From contig JAEUMP010000002.1 of NCBI GenBank assembly GCA_016791445.1, positions 186,001 through 250,000 on the forward strand: 64,000 nucleotides of DNA. The letters run 5' to 3'. Positions within the stretch are counted from its first letter, which is position 1, and every line of letters begins with the position of its first letter. The translations under genes were made by a program, and so were the position numbers. The DNA comes from Hyphomonadaceae bacterium (GTDB taxonomy: Bacteria > Pseudomonadota > Alphaproteobacteria > Caulobacterales > Aquidulcibacteraceae). The notes under the pieces are model-generated. The model had not been told where the DNA came from. It did no database searches and saw only the letters and a program-made list of their open reading frames with translations. This document shows, piece after piece, positions 45,509 to 54,328 of the stretch.

Positions 45509-46830
45509 GCACGTTCGATCTCATCGTTCGCGGCGGCGTCATCGTGAACCATGCGGGGCGCGGCGAGGGCGATGTCGGCGTGCGCGACGGCAAGATTGCC
45601 GCCATTGGCGATCTGCGCACCGCATCGGCTGGGCAGGTGATCGACGCGAAGGGGCTCCATGTGTTGCCGGGAGTCATCGATACGCAGGTCCACTTCCGCG
45701 AGCCGGGCAAGGAATACAAGGAAGACCTCGAAAGCGGTTCGCGCGCAGCGGCGCTTGGCGGCGTCGTCGCCGTGTTCGAGATGCCCAACACCGATCCCTC
45801 CACGACGACGCTCGCCGCGCTCGAGGACAAACTGAAGCGCGCGAAGAACCGCATGCATGTGGATCACGCCTTCTATGCGGGCGGGGCGACGGACAACGTG
45901 GCCGATCTCGTCGAGATGGAGCGGGCGCCCGGTTGCTGCGGTGTGAAGATATTCATGGGCGCCTCCACCGGCTCGTTGCTGGTGAAGTCGGACGAGGATG
46001 TGACGCGCATTCTCGCGGCCGTGAAGCGGCGGGTGGCGGTGCATTCGGAAGATGAGTACCGCATGCGCGAGCGCGCCGGTCTCGCGCGGCCGGGGGACTG
46101 GACGAGCCATCCGGAAGTGCGCGACGCGGAAAGCGCGCTGATCTGCACGCGACGCCTGCTCGCCATCGCCACCCGTCTGCGCAAGCGCATCCATGTGCTG
46201 CATGTCTCCACCGCCGACGAACTGCCCCTGCTGGCGCAGCACCGCGACGTGGCGACCGTGGAGGTGCTGCCGAACCATCTCACGCTCGCTGCGCCCGAAG
46301 CGTATGAGCGCCTCAAGGGCAAAGCGCAGCAGAATCCCCCGATCCGCGACGCCCATCACCGCGCCGCGCTCTGGGAGGCGGTGCGCTCGGGCCTCATCGA
46401 CGTGCTCGGCTCCGATCATGCGCCGCATACGGCGGAGGAGAAAGCGAAGCCCTATCCCCAATCGCCGTCGGGCACGCCGGGCGTGCAGACGCTCGTGCCG
46501 GTGATGCTCACGCACGTCGCCGAAGGGCGGCTCACCCTCGAACGCTTCGTTGACATGACGAGCACCTCGCCGCAGCGCGTATTCCAGCTTGCAGGCAAAG
46601 GTCGCCTCGCGCTGGGCTATGACGCCGATCTCACGCTTGTCGATCTTGCCGCGCGGCGCGTCATCACCGATGGCGAGCAAGCGTCGAAGGCGCGCTGGAC
46701 GCCGTTCGCCGGCATGACCGCGAAGGGCTGGCCGATGGCGACGATCACGCGCGGACGCGTCGTGATGCGCGACGGCGAGATCACGACGCCGGGCATCGGC
46801 GAGCCGATCAGATTTCTGGAAACGCTCTAG
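45505..46830 (+). CDS. pyrC: Dihydroorotase
   Basis: A 441-residue amidohydrolase of the type I dihydroorotase / allantoinase group. Metal ligands are the HxH-like DTQVHFREPG, the Lys in VKIFMGASTGS region, His in HVLHVST and Asp in GSDHAPHT. It closes carbamoyl-aspartate to dihydroorotate in pyrimidine synthesis. The C-terminal TITRGRVVMRDGEI is the usual end. It overlaps the glycosyltransferase gene (ATGA) and shares CTAG at its stop with the convergent macrodomain gene. No pyrB lies nearby, so allantoinase-like activity is a weaker alternative. Confidence 0.87.
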   Translation: MSTFDLIVRGGVIVNHAGRGEGDVGVRDGKIAAIGDLRTASAGQVIDAKGLHVLPGVIDTQVHFREPGKEYKEDLESGSRAAALGGVVAVFEMPNTDPSTTTLAALEDKLKRAKNRMHVDHAFYAGGATDNVADLVEMERAPGCCGVKIFMGASTGSLLVKSDEDVTRILAAVKRRVAVHSEDEYRMRERAGLARPGDWTSHPEVRDAESALICTRRLLAIATRLRKRIHVLHVSTADELPLLAQHRDVATVEVLPNHLTLAAPEAYERLKGKAQQNPPIRDAHHRAALWEAVRSGLIDVLGSDHAPHTAEEKAKPYPQSPSGTPGVQTLVPVMLTHVAEGRLTLERFVDMTSTSPQRVFQLAGKGRLALGYDADLTLVDLAARRVITDGEQASKARWTPFAGMTAKGWPMATITRGRVVMRDGEITTPGIGEPIRFLETL

Positions 46831-47339
46831 GCGACCAGGCGCGCGCGATAGATGTCTGCATCGCTATTGGTGAAGCAACAGAAGACGATGCGTTCCACCG
46901 CAGCGAACCTCGCGACGGCTTCAACGGTCGCGCTTATCGCGATGTCGGCTGCGCGCGTGATCGGCCAGCCATAGGCGCCGGCGCCGATTGCGGGAAATGC
47001 GATCGATCTGAGCCGCAGCTCCGCAGCCGCCTCGACACAAGACCGATAGCATTGTGCAAGCAACGCGACCTTGTCGCGCTCGGGTCTGCCGGTCGGCCAG
47101 ACCGGCGCCACGGTATGGATCACCCAAGGGCTCGGCAGCGCGAAGCCGGGAGTCACCAACGCCGCGCCTTCCGCAAGCCCGCCGGCGCTCTCCAGAAGAC
47201 GATCCAGTTCCGGCCCCGCCGCTGCGCGGATGGCGCCGTCCGCGCCGCCGCCGGGCGCGAGCCGGGCGTTGGCCGGGTTCACGATCGCGTCGAGCGTCAG
47301 CGTCTCGATGCGACCGACGTGGACGTCGAAGGCGGTCAT
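46827..47339 (-). CDS. Macro domain protein (ADP-ribose related)
   Basis: A 170-residue stand-alone macro domain. DAIVNPANARLAPGGGADGAIRAAAGPEL is the ADP-ribose binding loop, and AFPAIGAGAYGWP is the second phosphate loop. This is the YmdB / O-acetyl-ADP-ribose deacetylase class, also able to remove ADP-ribose from proteins. The NPAN Asn and GGGADGAI glycines are intact, so activity is likely. It is transcribed on its own, convergent with pyrC. Confidence 0.9.
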   Translation of the reverse strand: MTAFDVHVGRIETLTLDAIVNPANARLAPGGGADGAIRAAAGPELDRLLESAGGLAEGAALVTPGFALPSPWVIHTVAPVWPTGRPERDKVALLAQCYRSCVEAAAELRLRSIAFPAIGAGAYGWPITRAADIAISATVEAVARFAAVERIVFCCFTNSDADIYRARLVA

Positions 47340-47439
47340 GGCCGGAGATTAATCACGATTGCGCGCGGGTGTCGCGACGGGTTTGCGACGGCGGGCCGTT
47401 GGACGAGGGCGAAGGACGTAGAGTTCAGGGGTTTCCTTC

Positions 47440-48204
47440 ATGAGAGTACTTGCAACGTCGCTGGCGCTGGGCGCACTGGTCTTGGGCGCCGCGACGGTCG
47501 TTCACATTCCTGACGCCGACGCGAAGGGGCGTCGCGTGTCCGGCCAGGTGCAGACCCAGCGCGGAACCGCGACTGTTCAGCGCGACACGCAGCGTTCGCG
47601 CGGCGAGCGTTCGCGCACGACCACGGCGACTGGCCCGAACGGGCGCACCACGACCGCCACGGAAACGCGCACGCGCGACCGCGCCGAAGGGGCTTATACG
47701 CGGGAGCGGGACCGCACCTATGCAGACGGCTCCACGCGCAGCGTCGACGTCGATGCGCAGCGCACCGCGCCCGGTGAATACAGCGCCACGCGCACGGTGA
47801 CAGGACGCGACGGCGAAACGCGCACCCAGACGGGCGACTTCACGCGCACGCCGACCGAAAACGGCGCCAGCGTTTCAGGAACGGTCCAGACGCAAAATGG
47901 CGGCGCGATCGACTATCAACGCGATGTCACGCGCGCCGACGGAGTCCGCACCGTGACGACCGCCACCACCAACGAGGACGGTCGAACACGGACGAGCACG
48001 GCCGTGCGCACGCCGACTTCGGATGGATCGACCTACAGCCGCGACACCGAATTCGCCGACGGCTCGACCCGCGCCGTCGATCGCACCACGACGCGCGACG
48101 GCGAAGGCGGCGCGACGGTCGACCGGACGGTCACCGGCCGCAACGGCGAGACGCGCACGCAGACCGGCACGTTCACGACGAGTCCGCTGCCGCCGCCGAA
48201 CTGA
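47440..48204 (+). CDS. Secreted Thr/Arg-rich repeat protein
   Basis: A 254-residue protein with a signal peptide (SLALGALVLGAATVVHIPDADA) and a low-complexity mature part rich in Thr, Arg, Gly and Asp. It contains an internal duplication: ADGSTRSVD...TVTGRDGETRTQTG (residues about 95-140) and ADGSTRAVD...TVTGRNGETRTQTG (about 205-245). The repeats suggest an extended beta structure. No catalytic motif. Function unknown; an envelope-exposed role is a guess from the signal peptide. Confidence 0.7.
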   Translation: MRVLATSLALGALVLGAATVVHIPDADAKGRRVSGQVQTQRGTATVQRDTQRSRGERSRTTTATGPNGRTTTATETRTRDRAEGAYTRERDRTYADGSTRSVDVDAQRTAPGEYSATRTVTGRDGETRTQTGDFTRTPTENGASVSGTVQTQNGGAIDYQRDVTRADGVRTVTTATTNEDGRTRTSTAVRTPTSDGSTYSRDTEFADGSTRAVDRTTTRDGEGGATVDRTVTGRNGETRTQTGTFTTSPLPPPN

Positions 48205-48228
48205 ACGACGCTTTCCCCGAGCGCGCCT

Positions 48229-48257
48229 GACGGCCTGGCCCACGCGGTCGGGCCGTC
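48229..48257 (+). terminator. Candidate hairpin after the Thr/Arg-rich gene
   Basis: GACGGCC (48229-48235) and GGCCGTC (48251-48257) can pair around a 15-base GC-rich loop, 25 bases after the stop at 48204. No T-run follows, so intrinsic termination is uncertain. Confidence 0.3.
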
Positions 48258-48347
48258 CCTGTTCGGGGCGTCCCTGTGTCGGCGACCTTGGTTTCCGCAA
48301 GGGCCGCCGCCATAGTCTCCGCCACATCACCGGCGGAGGAAGCATCC

Positions 48348-49889
48348 ATGACCACAGGCGCCGAAGCGCTCGTCCAGACGCTGGCCGATTGCGGCGTGGC
48401 GGCGTGCTTCGCCAATCCGGGCACGAGCGAGATGCATCTCGTCACCGCGCTCGACCGCGAACCGCGGATCCGTTCGGTGCTGTGTCTCTTCGAAGGCGTG
48501 GCGACCGGCGCGGCGGATGGCTATGCGCGCATCGCGGGGAAGCCTGCGATGACTCTACTGCATCTCGGATCGGGCCTCACCAACGCGGGCGCCAATCTGC
48601 ACAATGCGCGGCGCGCGCGGTCGCCCATGGTCAACGTGATCGGCGACCACGCGACCTATCATCTCGAATACGATGCGCCGCTGACGTCCGACATAGAAGC
48701 GCTCGCGAAGCCGAACGCGATCTGGACGGGCCGTGTCGAGAAGGCCTCCGTCGGTGGTGAGCGCGCCGCGCAGGCGTGGCTTGCAAGCCAGCGCAATGGC
48801 GGTGGGCCAGTTGCGTTGCTGTTGCCGGCGGACAGCGCCTGGGACGGCGGCGGTCTGACGGCTGCGTCCGCGACGCCAGATCGTTGGAGCGCGCCGGACG
48901 CCGGAAAGGTCGAGGCGGTGGCAAAGCGTCTCAAAGCCGCGAAGAAGCCCTGCATCCTGATCAACGGGACGGCGACCATCGGCGACGGGCTCGTCGCGGC
49001 AGGGCGTCTCGAAGCGGCGGGCGTGAAGGTCTTCACCGACACGTTTGTCTGGCGTCAGGAACGCGGAGCGGGTCGCTACGCGCCGCAGCGTCTCGGCTAT
49101 TTCGGCGAGATGGCGTTGGCCGAACTCGACGGCTGCGATCTCATGGTGCTGGCGGGCACGCAGAAGCCCGCAGCCTTCTTCGCCTATCCCGGCAAGCCGA
49201 GTCTCTTGATCCCCGAAGGCTGCGATGCGGTCGATCTTGCGACGGCGGTAGAAGATGCGGGCGCGGCGCTGGCGCTGCTGGCGGACGCCATTGGCGCGCC
49301 GGCGGCGGGGCCGGTCTCCGTGAGACAAGTGTACCCCGCGCCATCCGGCGCCCTCTCCCCCGCCGATGTTGGGGCCTCGCTCACGCGTCACATGCCGGCG
49401 GGGTCTATCATCGCTGATGATGGCGTTACGGCAGGTCTGCCCATCTTCACGCTGACGGCAGGGGCCGAACAGCATGACTGGCTCTTCCTCACGGGCGGGG
49501 CGATCGGGATCGGCATGCCGCTGGCGTTGGGGGCGGCGGTGGCGGCGCCGGAGCGGAAGGTGATCTGCCTCTCGGGCGACGGCGCGGGCATGTACACCAA
49601 CCAGGCGCTCTGGACGATGGCGCGCGAGAAGCTCGACGTGCTGACGATCGTCTTCGCCAACCGGTCCTATCGTATCCTCAATATCGAGATGGCGCGAACG
49701 GGAGCCGGCAACCCCGGCCCGACGGCGTCGTCGATGCTGTCGCTCGACAATCCGCCCATCGACTGGGTGAAGCTCGCCGAGGCGCAGGGCGTCACGGCGG
49801 CGCGCTGCGAGAGGGCTGAGGATTTCGACACAATCTGTGCTAGAATGCTCGCTATGAAGGGCCCCACGCTGATCGAGGCCGTTTGTTGA
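48348..49889 (+). CDS. Acetolactate synthase large subunit-like ThDP enzyme
   Basis: A 513-residue thiamine-diphosphate enzyme. NPGTSEMHLVTALD and CLFEGVATGAADGYARI form the pyrimidine domain with the activating Glu; LSGDGAGMYTNQALWTMAREKLDVLTIVFANRSY is the ThDP/Mg motif (GDG...N). Genome tools often call such proteins IlvB-like, but it is shorter than IlvB and without a small subunit, so it may be a benzoylformate-decarboxylase-type or oxalyl-type enzyme. Start ATG 48348 has GGAGGA seven bases upstream. Followed directly by a HExxH protein gene. Confidence 0.82.
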   Translation: MTTGAEALVQTLADCGVAACFANPGTSEMHLVTALDREPRIRSVLCLFEGVATGAADGYARIAGKPAMTLLHLGSGLTNAGANLHNARRARSPMVNVIGDHATYHLEYDAPLTSDIEALAKPNAIWTGRVEKASVGGERAAQAWLASQRNGGGPVALLLPADSAWDGGGLTAASATPDRWSAPDAGKVEAVAKRLKAAKKPCILINGTATIGDGLVAAGRLEAAGVKVFTDTFVWRQERGAGRYAPQRLGYFGEMALAELDGCDLMVLAGTQKPAAFFAYPGKPSLLIPEGCDAVDLATAVEDAGAALALLADAIGAPAAGPVSVRQVYPAPSGALSPADVGASLTRHMPAGSIIADDGVTAGLPIFTLTAGAEQHDWLFLTGGAIGIGMPLALGAAVAAPERKVICLSGDGAGMYTNQALWTMAREKLDVLTIVFANRSYRILNIEMARTGAGNPGPTASSMLSLDNPPIDWVKLAEAQGVTAARCERAEDFDTICARMLAMKGPTLIEAVC

Positions 49890-50374
49890 ACGCGACACGG
49901 ATACCCCGGATGCACGCTTTCGAGCGTCGCGCGCTCACAGGCGGCGAAAGGGATATCGCGCGCGTCGTTTTCGGTCGGGAGATCGATCTCGACTCGGTGC
50001 GGATCCAGCAGGCGCCGCCGGCGCCGTTCGCCGCGATGGTGCCGCACCGGCGCACGATCGTCTTTTCCATGTGGCGGGCCGCGCGCGACTTCGCGGACGC
50101 CGTTGCCGGAGAGCGCGGCTGGCTGGTGCATGAACTCGCGCATGTCTGGCAGGCGCGGCGTGGCGTCGTACTGGCGGCGGCGAAGCTGCGCGCGCTCGGT
50201 CGCGAGGCCTACGACTATCGCTGGGAGCCGGGCAAGCGGCTCTGCGACTACAATATCGAGCAGCAGGCCGAGATCGCACGCCATCTCTATCTCGCCCGCA
50301 TTGGCGCGCCAGATCCCGCCGCGCCGTCGCTGGAGCGTCTGGAAGAGACCTGGCCGATCCGGCTGACAGGCTGA
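49883..50374 (+). CDS. HExxH-motif protein (DUF4157 / vgr-related)
   Basis: A 163-residue soluble protein containing LVHELAHVWQARR, an HExxH zinc-metallopeptidase-like motif of the kind found in DUF4157 and so-called vgr-related proteins of Caulobacterales and Sphingomonadales. The C-terminal DYNIEQQAEIARHLYLARIG is also typical, with Glu residues that could be a third ligand. No signal peptide. Proteolysis is unproven. Starts at TTG 49883/49886 overlap the preceding TGA (TTGA coupling); ATG at 49910 is the alternative. Confidence 0.7.
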   Translation: MLNATRIPRMHAFERRALTGGERDIARVVFGREIDLDSVRIQQAPPAPFAAMVPHRRTIVFSMWRAARDFADAVAGERGWLVHELAHVWQARRGVVLAAAKLRALGREAYDYRWEPGKRLCDYNIEQQAEIARHLYLARIGAPDPAAPSLERLEETWPIRLTG

Positions 50375-50444
50375 CGCACGTTGCGGGCATTTGACGCTTC
50401 CATCGCTGCGGCATAGTTCGGTCGCGAACGAATGGAAGGACGCA

Positions 50445-50903
50445 ATGTTCGAGATGGAGCCGGTCGGTCATGTGCGCGGCGGACGCGCAGCGGCCGTCGA
50501 CGATGACTGGGGCAAGAGCCGCCCGCGAATCGACCTCGATGCGGCGCGCTTCACGCCCGAGGCGTTGGCGGGGCTCGATACTTTCTCACACGCGGAGATC
50601 ATCTTCGTCTTCGACAAGGTGACCGACGATGAAATCGTCACCGGCGCCCGCCATCCGCGCGGCAATACCGACTGGCCGAAGATCGGCATTTTCGCGCAGC
50701 GCGGGAAGAACCGTCCGAACCGCATCGGACTGTGCACGGCGCGCATCGTCGCTGTGAACGGACTCTCCGTCGAACTGGAAGGGCTCGATGCTATCGACGG
50801 CACGCCCGTTCTCGACATCAAGCCGGTGATGAGCGGCTTCCGGCCGCGCGGGGCCATCGGCGAGCCCCAGTGGGCCAAAGAAATCATGAAGGACTATTGG
50901 TGA
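50445..50903 (+). CDS. TrmO/TsaA-like tRNA methyltransferase family protein
   Basis: A 152-residue single beta-barrel protein of the TrmO (YaeB/VirR, TsaA) family; E. coli TrmO methylates N6 of t6A37 in tRNA with SAM. HPRGNTDWPKIGIFAQRGKNRPNRIGLC is the conserved SAM-site segment, and DGTPVLDIKPVM another. It is shorter than E. coli TrmO (235), lacking the C-terminal domain, so substrate may differ. ATG at 50445 has GGAAGGA upstream. It lies one base before an acyl-CoA dehydrogenase gene. Confidence 0.82.
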   Translation: MFEMEPVGHVRGGRAAAVDDDWGKSRPRIDLDAARFTPEALAGLDTFSHAEIIFVFDKVTDDEIVTGARHPRGNTDWPKIGIFAQRGKNRPNRIGLCTARIVAVNGLSVELEGLDAIDGTPVLDIKPVMSGFRPRGAIGEPQWAKEIMKDYW

Positions 50904-50904
50904 C

Positions 50905-52080
50905 ATGAGCGACAGTGACGAACGCCAGATCCTCGACGCCATCGACCGCTGGCTGAAGACGAAGGTAGCGCCCGTGGCCGCGCGCTACGAGCAGGCGGAC
51001 GAATATCCGGCTGAACTTGTCGAGGACATGAAGGAGCTCGGTCTCTTCGGCGCGCTCATCCACACGGAGTATGGCGGGCTAGGCCTTTCCGCGACGACCT
51101 ATTCCCGCATCGTCGCACTCATCTGCGAGGAGTGGATGAGCCTCACCGGCGTCTTCAACACGCACATGATGATGGCGCTGATGGTCCAGCGCTTCGGGAC
51201 GCCGAAGCAGAAGGACTACTGGCTGCCGAAATTCGCGAGCGGCGAATTGCGGGGTGGTCTTGGCCTCACGGAGCCGGATGCGGGTACAGACCTCCAGGGC
51301 ATCCGCACGCGGGCGACGAAAAAGGGCAACGACACCTATGTCGTGAATGGCGCGAAGACCTGGATCACCAACGTCATCGAGGGGCAATGCCTCGCCTTGC
51401 TGGTCAAGACCGATCCCGAGGCGCAGCCGCGCCACAAGGGCATGAGCATGTTCATCGCCCCGAAGATCGATCCCGAGACGAAGAGTCCGATCGCGGGCGT
51501 GTCCCTCGGCAAGAAACTCAACAAGCTCGGCTATCGCGGCGTCGATACCGGGCAGATCAGCTTCGATAACTACGAGCTCGACGCCGAAATGTGCCTGATC
51601 GGCGGCGAGGAAGGCAAAGGCTTCATCATGGCCACGAGCGGCCTGGAACTGGGCCGTGTGAACATCGCCGCGCGCGGCGTCGGCATTGCGCGGCGCGCGC
51701 TGCGCGAAAGCGTGAAATACGCGCAGGAGCGCAAGACGATGGGCAAGGCCATCGGCGAGCATCAGGCGATCCAGCTCAAGCTCGGCGAGATGGCCGCAAA
51801 GACCCGCGCAGCCGAACTGCTCGTGGAAGACGCTGCGCGCGCCTATGACGCGGGCGGGCGCGTCGATATGGAAGCGGGCATGGCGAAATGGTTCGCGAGC
51901 GAGACGGCGGCGGAGGTGGCCTTCGAAGCGATGCGCATCCACGGCGGCAACGGCTACTCCAAGGATTATCCCATCGAGCGGCTCTATCGGGACGCCCCCC
52001 TCCTCTGCATCGGCGAGGGCACCAACGAAATGCAGCGCATCATCATCGCGCGTCAGCTCATCGCCCGGAGCAAGACATGA
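50905..52080 (+). CDS. Acyl-CoA dehydrogenase
   Basis: A 391-residue FAD enzyme introducing the alpha-beta double bond in acyl-CoA. GGLGLTEPDAGTDLQG and KTWITNVIEG are the FAD-side signatures, and the C-terminal RIHGGNGYSKDYPIERLYRDA and IGEGTNEMQRIIIAR match; the catalytic Glu is expected in GEGTNE. Chain specificity unknown. It is followed by a coupled small gene (ATGA overlap) in a probable lipid/acid catabolism cluster with the enoyl-CoA hydratase and CoA-transferase genes on the opposite strand. Confidence 0.92.
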   Translation: MSDSDERQILDAIDRWLKTKVAPVAARYEQADEYPAELVEDMKELGLFGALIHTEYGGLGLSATTYSRIVALICEEWMSLTGVFNTHMMMALMVQRFGTPKQKDYWLPKFASGELRGGLGLTEPDAGTDLQGIRTRATKKGNDTYVVNGAKTWITNVIEGQCLALLVKTDPEAQPRHKGMSMFIAPKIDPETKSPIAGVSLGKKLNKLGYRGVDTGQISFDNYELDAEMCLIGGEEGKGFIMATSGLELGRVNIAARGVGIARRALRESVKYAQERKTMGKAIGEHQAIQLKLGEMAAKTRAAELLVEDAARAYDAGGRVDMEAGMAKWFASETAAEVAFEAMRIHGGNGYSKDYPIERLYRDAPLLCIGEGTNEMQRIIIARQLIARSKT

Positions 52081-52475
52081 GCGCTCCCGCGGGTGCGCCG
52101 CTCATCACCGACGTGACGTTCCGCCTGTCGCAGGAGGGCGACATGGTGGGGATGGATTTCGAGTGCGGCGACGGGCGCACGCGCAGCGTGATGCTGCCGG
52201 TCTCCACGCTGCCCAAGCTGATCGCCGGCATGATGTGGGCGGGCGCCGAAAGTGCGGAGCGACGTCCCGGTGCGCCGGTTTCACCCACGGACCGTGAAAT
52301 GATGCAGGACGGCGCGCGCGTCGTCACCGACTGGCGCGTCATGCCCGCCGACGATCGCCGCGATGCGCTTCTGGAACTGGAATCCGGCGCCAGCCGCCTT
52401 TGCGTGCGGGTGCCGGGCACCGACGCCATGCTTCTCGGCCTCGCGCTGCAGCGGGCGGCGGGCGATCTGCAATAG
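52077..52475 (+). CDS. Hypothetical protein coupled to acyl-CoA dehydrogenase
   Basis: A 132-residue cytoplasmic-looking protein, no signal peptide or recognised family. The sequence alternates short beta-type segments (ITDVTFRLSQ, VMLPVSTLPKL) with a mid-region likely helical (MMWAGAESAERR). Its ATG overlaps the acyl-CoA dehydrogenase stop, so its translation depends on that gene. Confidence 0.6.
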   Translation: MSAPAGAPLITDVTFRLSQEGDMVGMDFECGDGRTRSVMLPVSTLPKLIAGMMWAGAESAERRPGAPVSPTDREMMQDGARVVTDWRVMPADDRRDALLELESGASRLCVRVPGTDAMLLGLALQRAAGDLQ

Positions 52476-52523
52476 CTGATCCGCCGCATCGTCCGTGGCG
52501 TAAATCCCGTCAAACCGGGAGAT

Positions 52524-53069
52524 ATGGCCATGCGCGCCGTCAGCACCATCGCCCTTGCGGCGTCCATCATCATTGCAGGATGCGCCACCCGTCCGCCCGT
52601 GCCCGCCGAAGCGGCGGCGAGCGCGCGCTTCCTGCCGGAGGAGGATCTGGCGGGCCGGTCCTGGGGCAAGGGCGAATTTCGCAGCATCACCGGCGTGCGG
52701 CGCGCCTTCGATGTCGAGCTCAATGGCGTCTGGGACGGGTCCACGCTGACGTTGGTGGAGGATTTCCGTTACGCGGACGGCGTCGTCGAACGCAAGACGT
52801 GGCGGCTCACCAAGATGGCGGATGGACGCTATCGCGGGTCGCGTGAAGATGTGGTCGGGGAAGCGGTGGGCTTTCTGGACGGCGCCGCCTTCCGTCTCGA
52901 ATACACCATGGCCATTCCGAAGAAGGATGGCGGCGCGCGCACCGTGAAGTTCCGCGACGTGCTGGTCGACGACGGCGCAGGCGGCGTCATCAATCGGGCG
53001 AATGTGTCCTGGTTCGGCATTCCCGTGGGGTCGGTTGACCTGAAGACGTCGCGCACGCCGGGCGCTTAG
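52524..53069 (+). CDS. DUF3833-like lipoprotein
   Basis: A 181-residue lipoprotein; lipobox IAGC after a short signal. The mature domain resembles DUF3833: FLPEEDLAGRSWGKGEF near the start, then DFRYADGVVERKTWRLTKMADGRYRGSREDVVGEAVG. The family is often beside fatty-acid or lipid genes; function unknown. Either ATG (52524 or 52530) could be used, the second being better spaced from GGGAG. Confidence 0.75.
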   Translation: MAMRAVSTIALAASIIIAGCATRPPVPAEAAASARFLPEEDLAGRSWGKGEFRSITGVRRAFDVELNGVWDGSTLTLVEDFRYADGVVERKTWRLTKMADGRYRGSREDVVGEAVGFLDGAAFRLEYTMAIPKKDGGARTVKFRDVLVDDGAGGVINRANVSWFGIPVGSVDLKTSRTPGA

Positions 53070-53071
53070 TC

Positions 53072-54328
53072 TCAGAGCGTCGCGCGCGTCGCTTTCCACT
53101 GCGCGGCGAGCGCATCGCGTTGCGCCGGCGGTGCAATGGCGATGAGCCCCTCCGCGCGCGCATCGAGACCGAGCGGCGCAAGGTCGACGACGCCGAACTC
53201 CGTCACGATGATGGGCGCCTCAGCCTGCGCGACGGTGACGGCGCCGTTCGCGAGACGCGGCACGAGGCGCGACGCGCCGCCCTTGCCCTCGGCCTGGATC
53301 ATGACGATGGCGCGACCGCCCCGCGATGCGCGCGCGCCGCGGATGAAATCAACGAGGCCGCCCGTCCCGGAAATCTGTTGCGCGCCCGCAAACGCGGCGT
53401 TGACCTGCCCGAAGAGATCGACCTCGAGCGCTGCATTGATCGCCACCAGATTGTCGATCTGCGCGAGCGCCGTCGCGCCGTGAGTCTCCGCGACGCTGAC
53501 GAGCGACAGGCGCGGTTCGGCGGCGATACGGGCGTAGAAGGCGCTGTCGCCGGCGGCGACGCCAGCGCGGATCGCGTCAGGCGCATCGACGATGGCGCCG
53601 CCTGTCGCGAGATCGAGATGGGCGGGCACGACGAGACCGGAATGCACGCGCAGGTCGCGCTTGTCGCGGAGCGCGGCGGCGGCGGCGAGCGGCAGTTTGC
53701 CGATGCCGGTCTGGATGGTGTCCCCGTCGCGCACGAGTGCGGCGACGCGGGCCGCGATGGCGTCAGCAGCGGCGTTCGACGGTGCGGCGGCGAGTTCGGG
53801 CAGCGGCGTGTCCGTCTCGATGACGGCGTCGAAGGATGCGATCGGAATCTGCGGCGCCGCGTGTGTGGACGGCATGGCGTGGTTGATCACCGCAAGCTTG
53901 AAGCCCGCCCGCGTCATCAGCGCGGGCGGCAGGTCGGCGGAAAGTCCGAAGCTGCACAGGCCGTTCGCATCGGGTGGGCTGACGGTGAAGGCGGCGGCGC
54001 CCGCGCCCTCCTCCACGAGCGTCGCGAATGCGGCGGAATAGTGCATCGGCCGAAGCCGTGTGCGTCGTTCGACGAATCCACGCCGCCAATCAGGTGACAG
54101 CATGACGATGTCCATGCCCGCACGCGGATGCAGGTCCGCGTAGTCGAAGCGGTTCATGCCGGGCACGAAGAGACCGGCGAAGAGGATGTCGGCCGCTGTT
54201 TCCGGCGTCTCGCGCCATGCGTGGTGCAGCGCCAGCGGTTCGGAGGGGCCGGCGGAAAGCGCGATGCGTCCGTCGCGCGCATGACGGGCGAGTTCGGCGA
54301 CGGCGGCGGCGGGCGTCAACGTCTTCAT
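53072..54328 (-). CDS. Acetyl-CoA hydrolase/transferase family protein
   Basis: A 418-residue protein of the family containing 4-hydroxybutyrate and acetate CoA-transferases. IQTGIGKLPLAAAAALRDK and DLFGQVNAAFAGAQQISGTGGLVDFIRGA are the family signatures. Odd: where well-studied members have a catalytic Glu in an HTEM segment, this one reads HSGLVVPA. It is 4 bases overlapped with the enoyl-CoA hydratase gene (ATGA), same strand, implying a coupled acyl-CoA catabolic pair. Activity is uncertain because of the missing Glu. Confidence 0.8.
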   Translation of the reverse strand: MKTLTPAAAVAELARHARDGRIALSAGPSEPLALHHAWRETPETAADILFAGLFVPGMNRFDYADLHPRAGMDIVMLSPDWRRGFVERRTRLRPMHYSAAFATLVEEGAGAAAFTVSPPDANGLCSFGLSADLPPALMTRAGFKLAVINHAMPSTHAAPQIPIASFDAVIETDTPLPELAAAPSNAAADAIAARVAALVRDGDTIQTGIGKLPLAAAAALRDKRDLRVHSGLVVPAHLDLATGGAIVDAPDAIRAGVAAGDSAFYARIAAEPRLSLVSVAETHGATALAQIDNLVAINAALEVDLFGQVNAAFAGAQQISGTGGLVDFIRGARASRGGRAIVMIQAEGKGGASRLVPRLANGAVTVAQAEAPIIVTEFGVVDLAPLGLDARAEGLIAIAPPAQRDALAAQWKATRATL

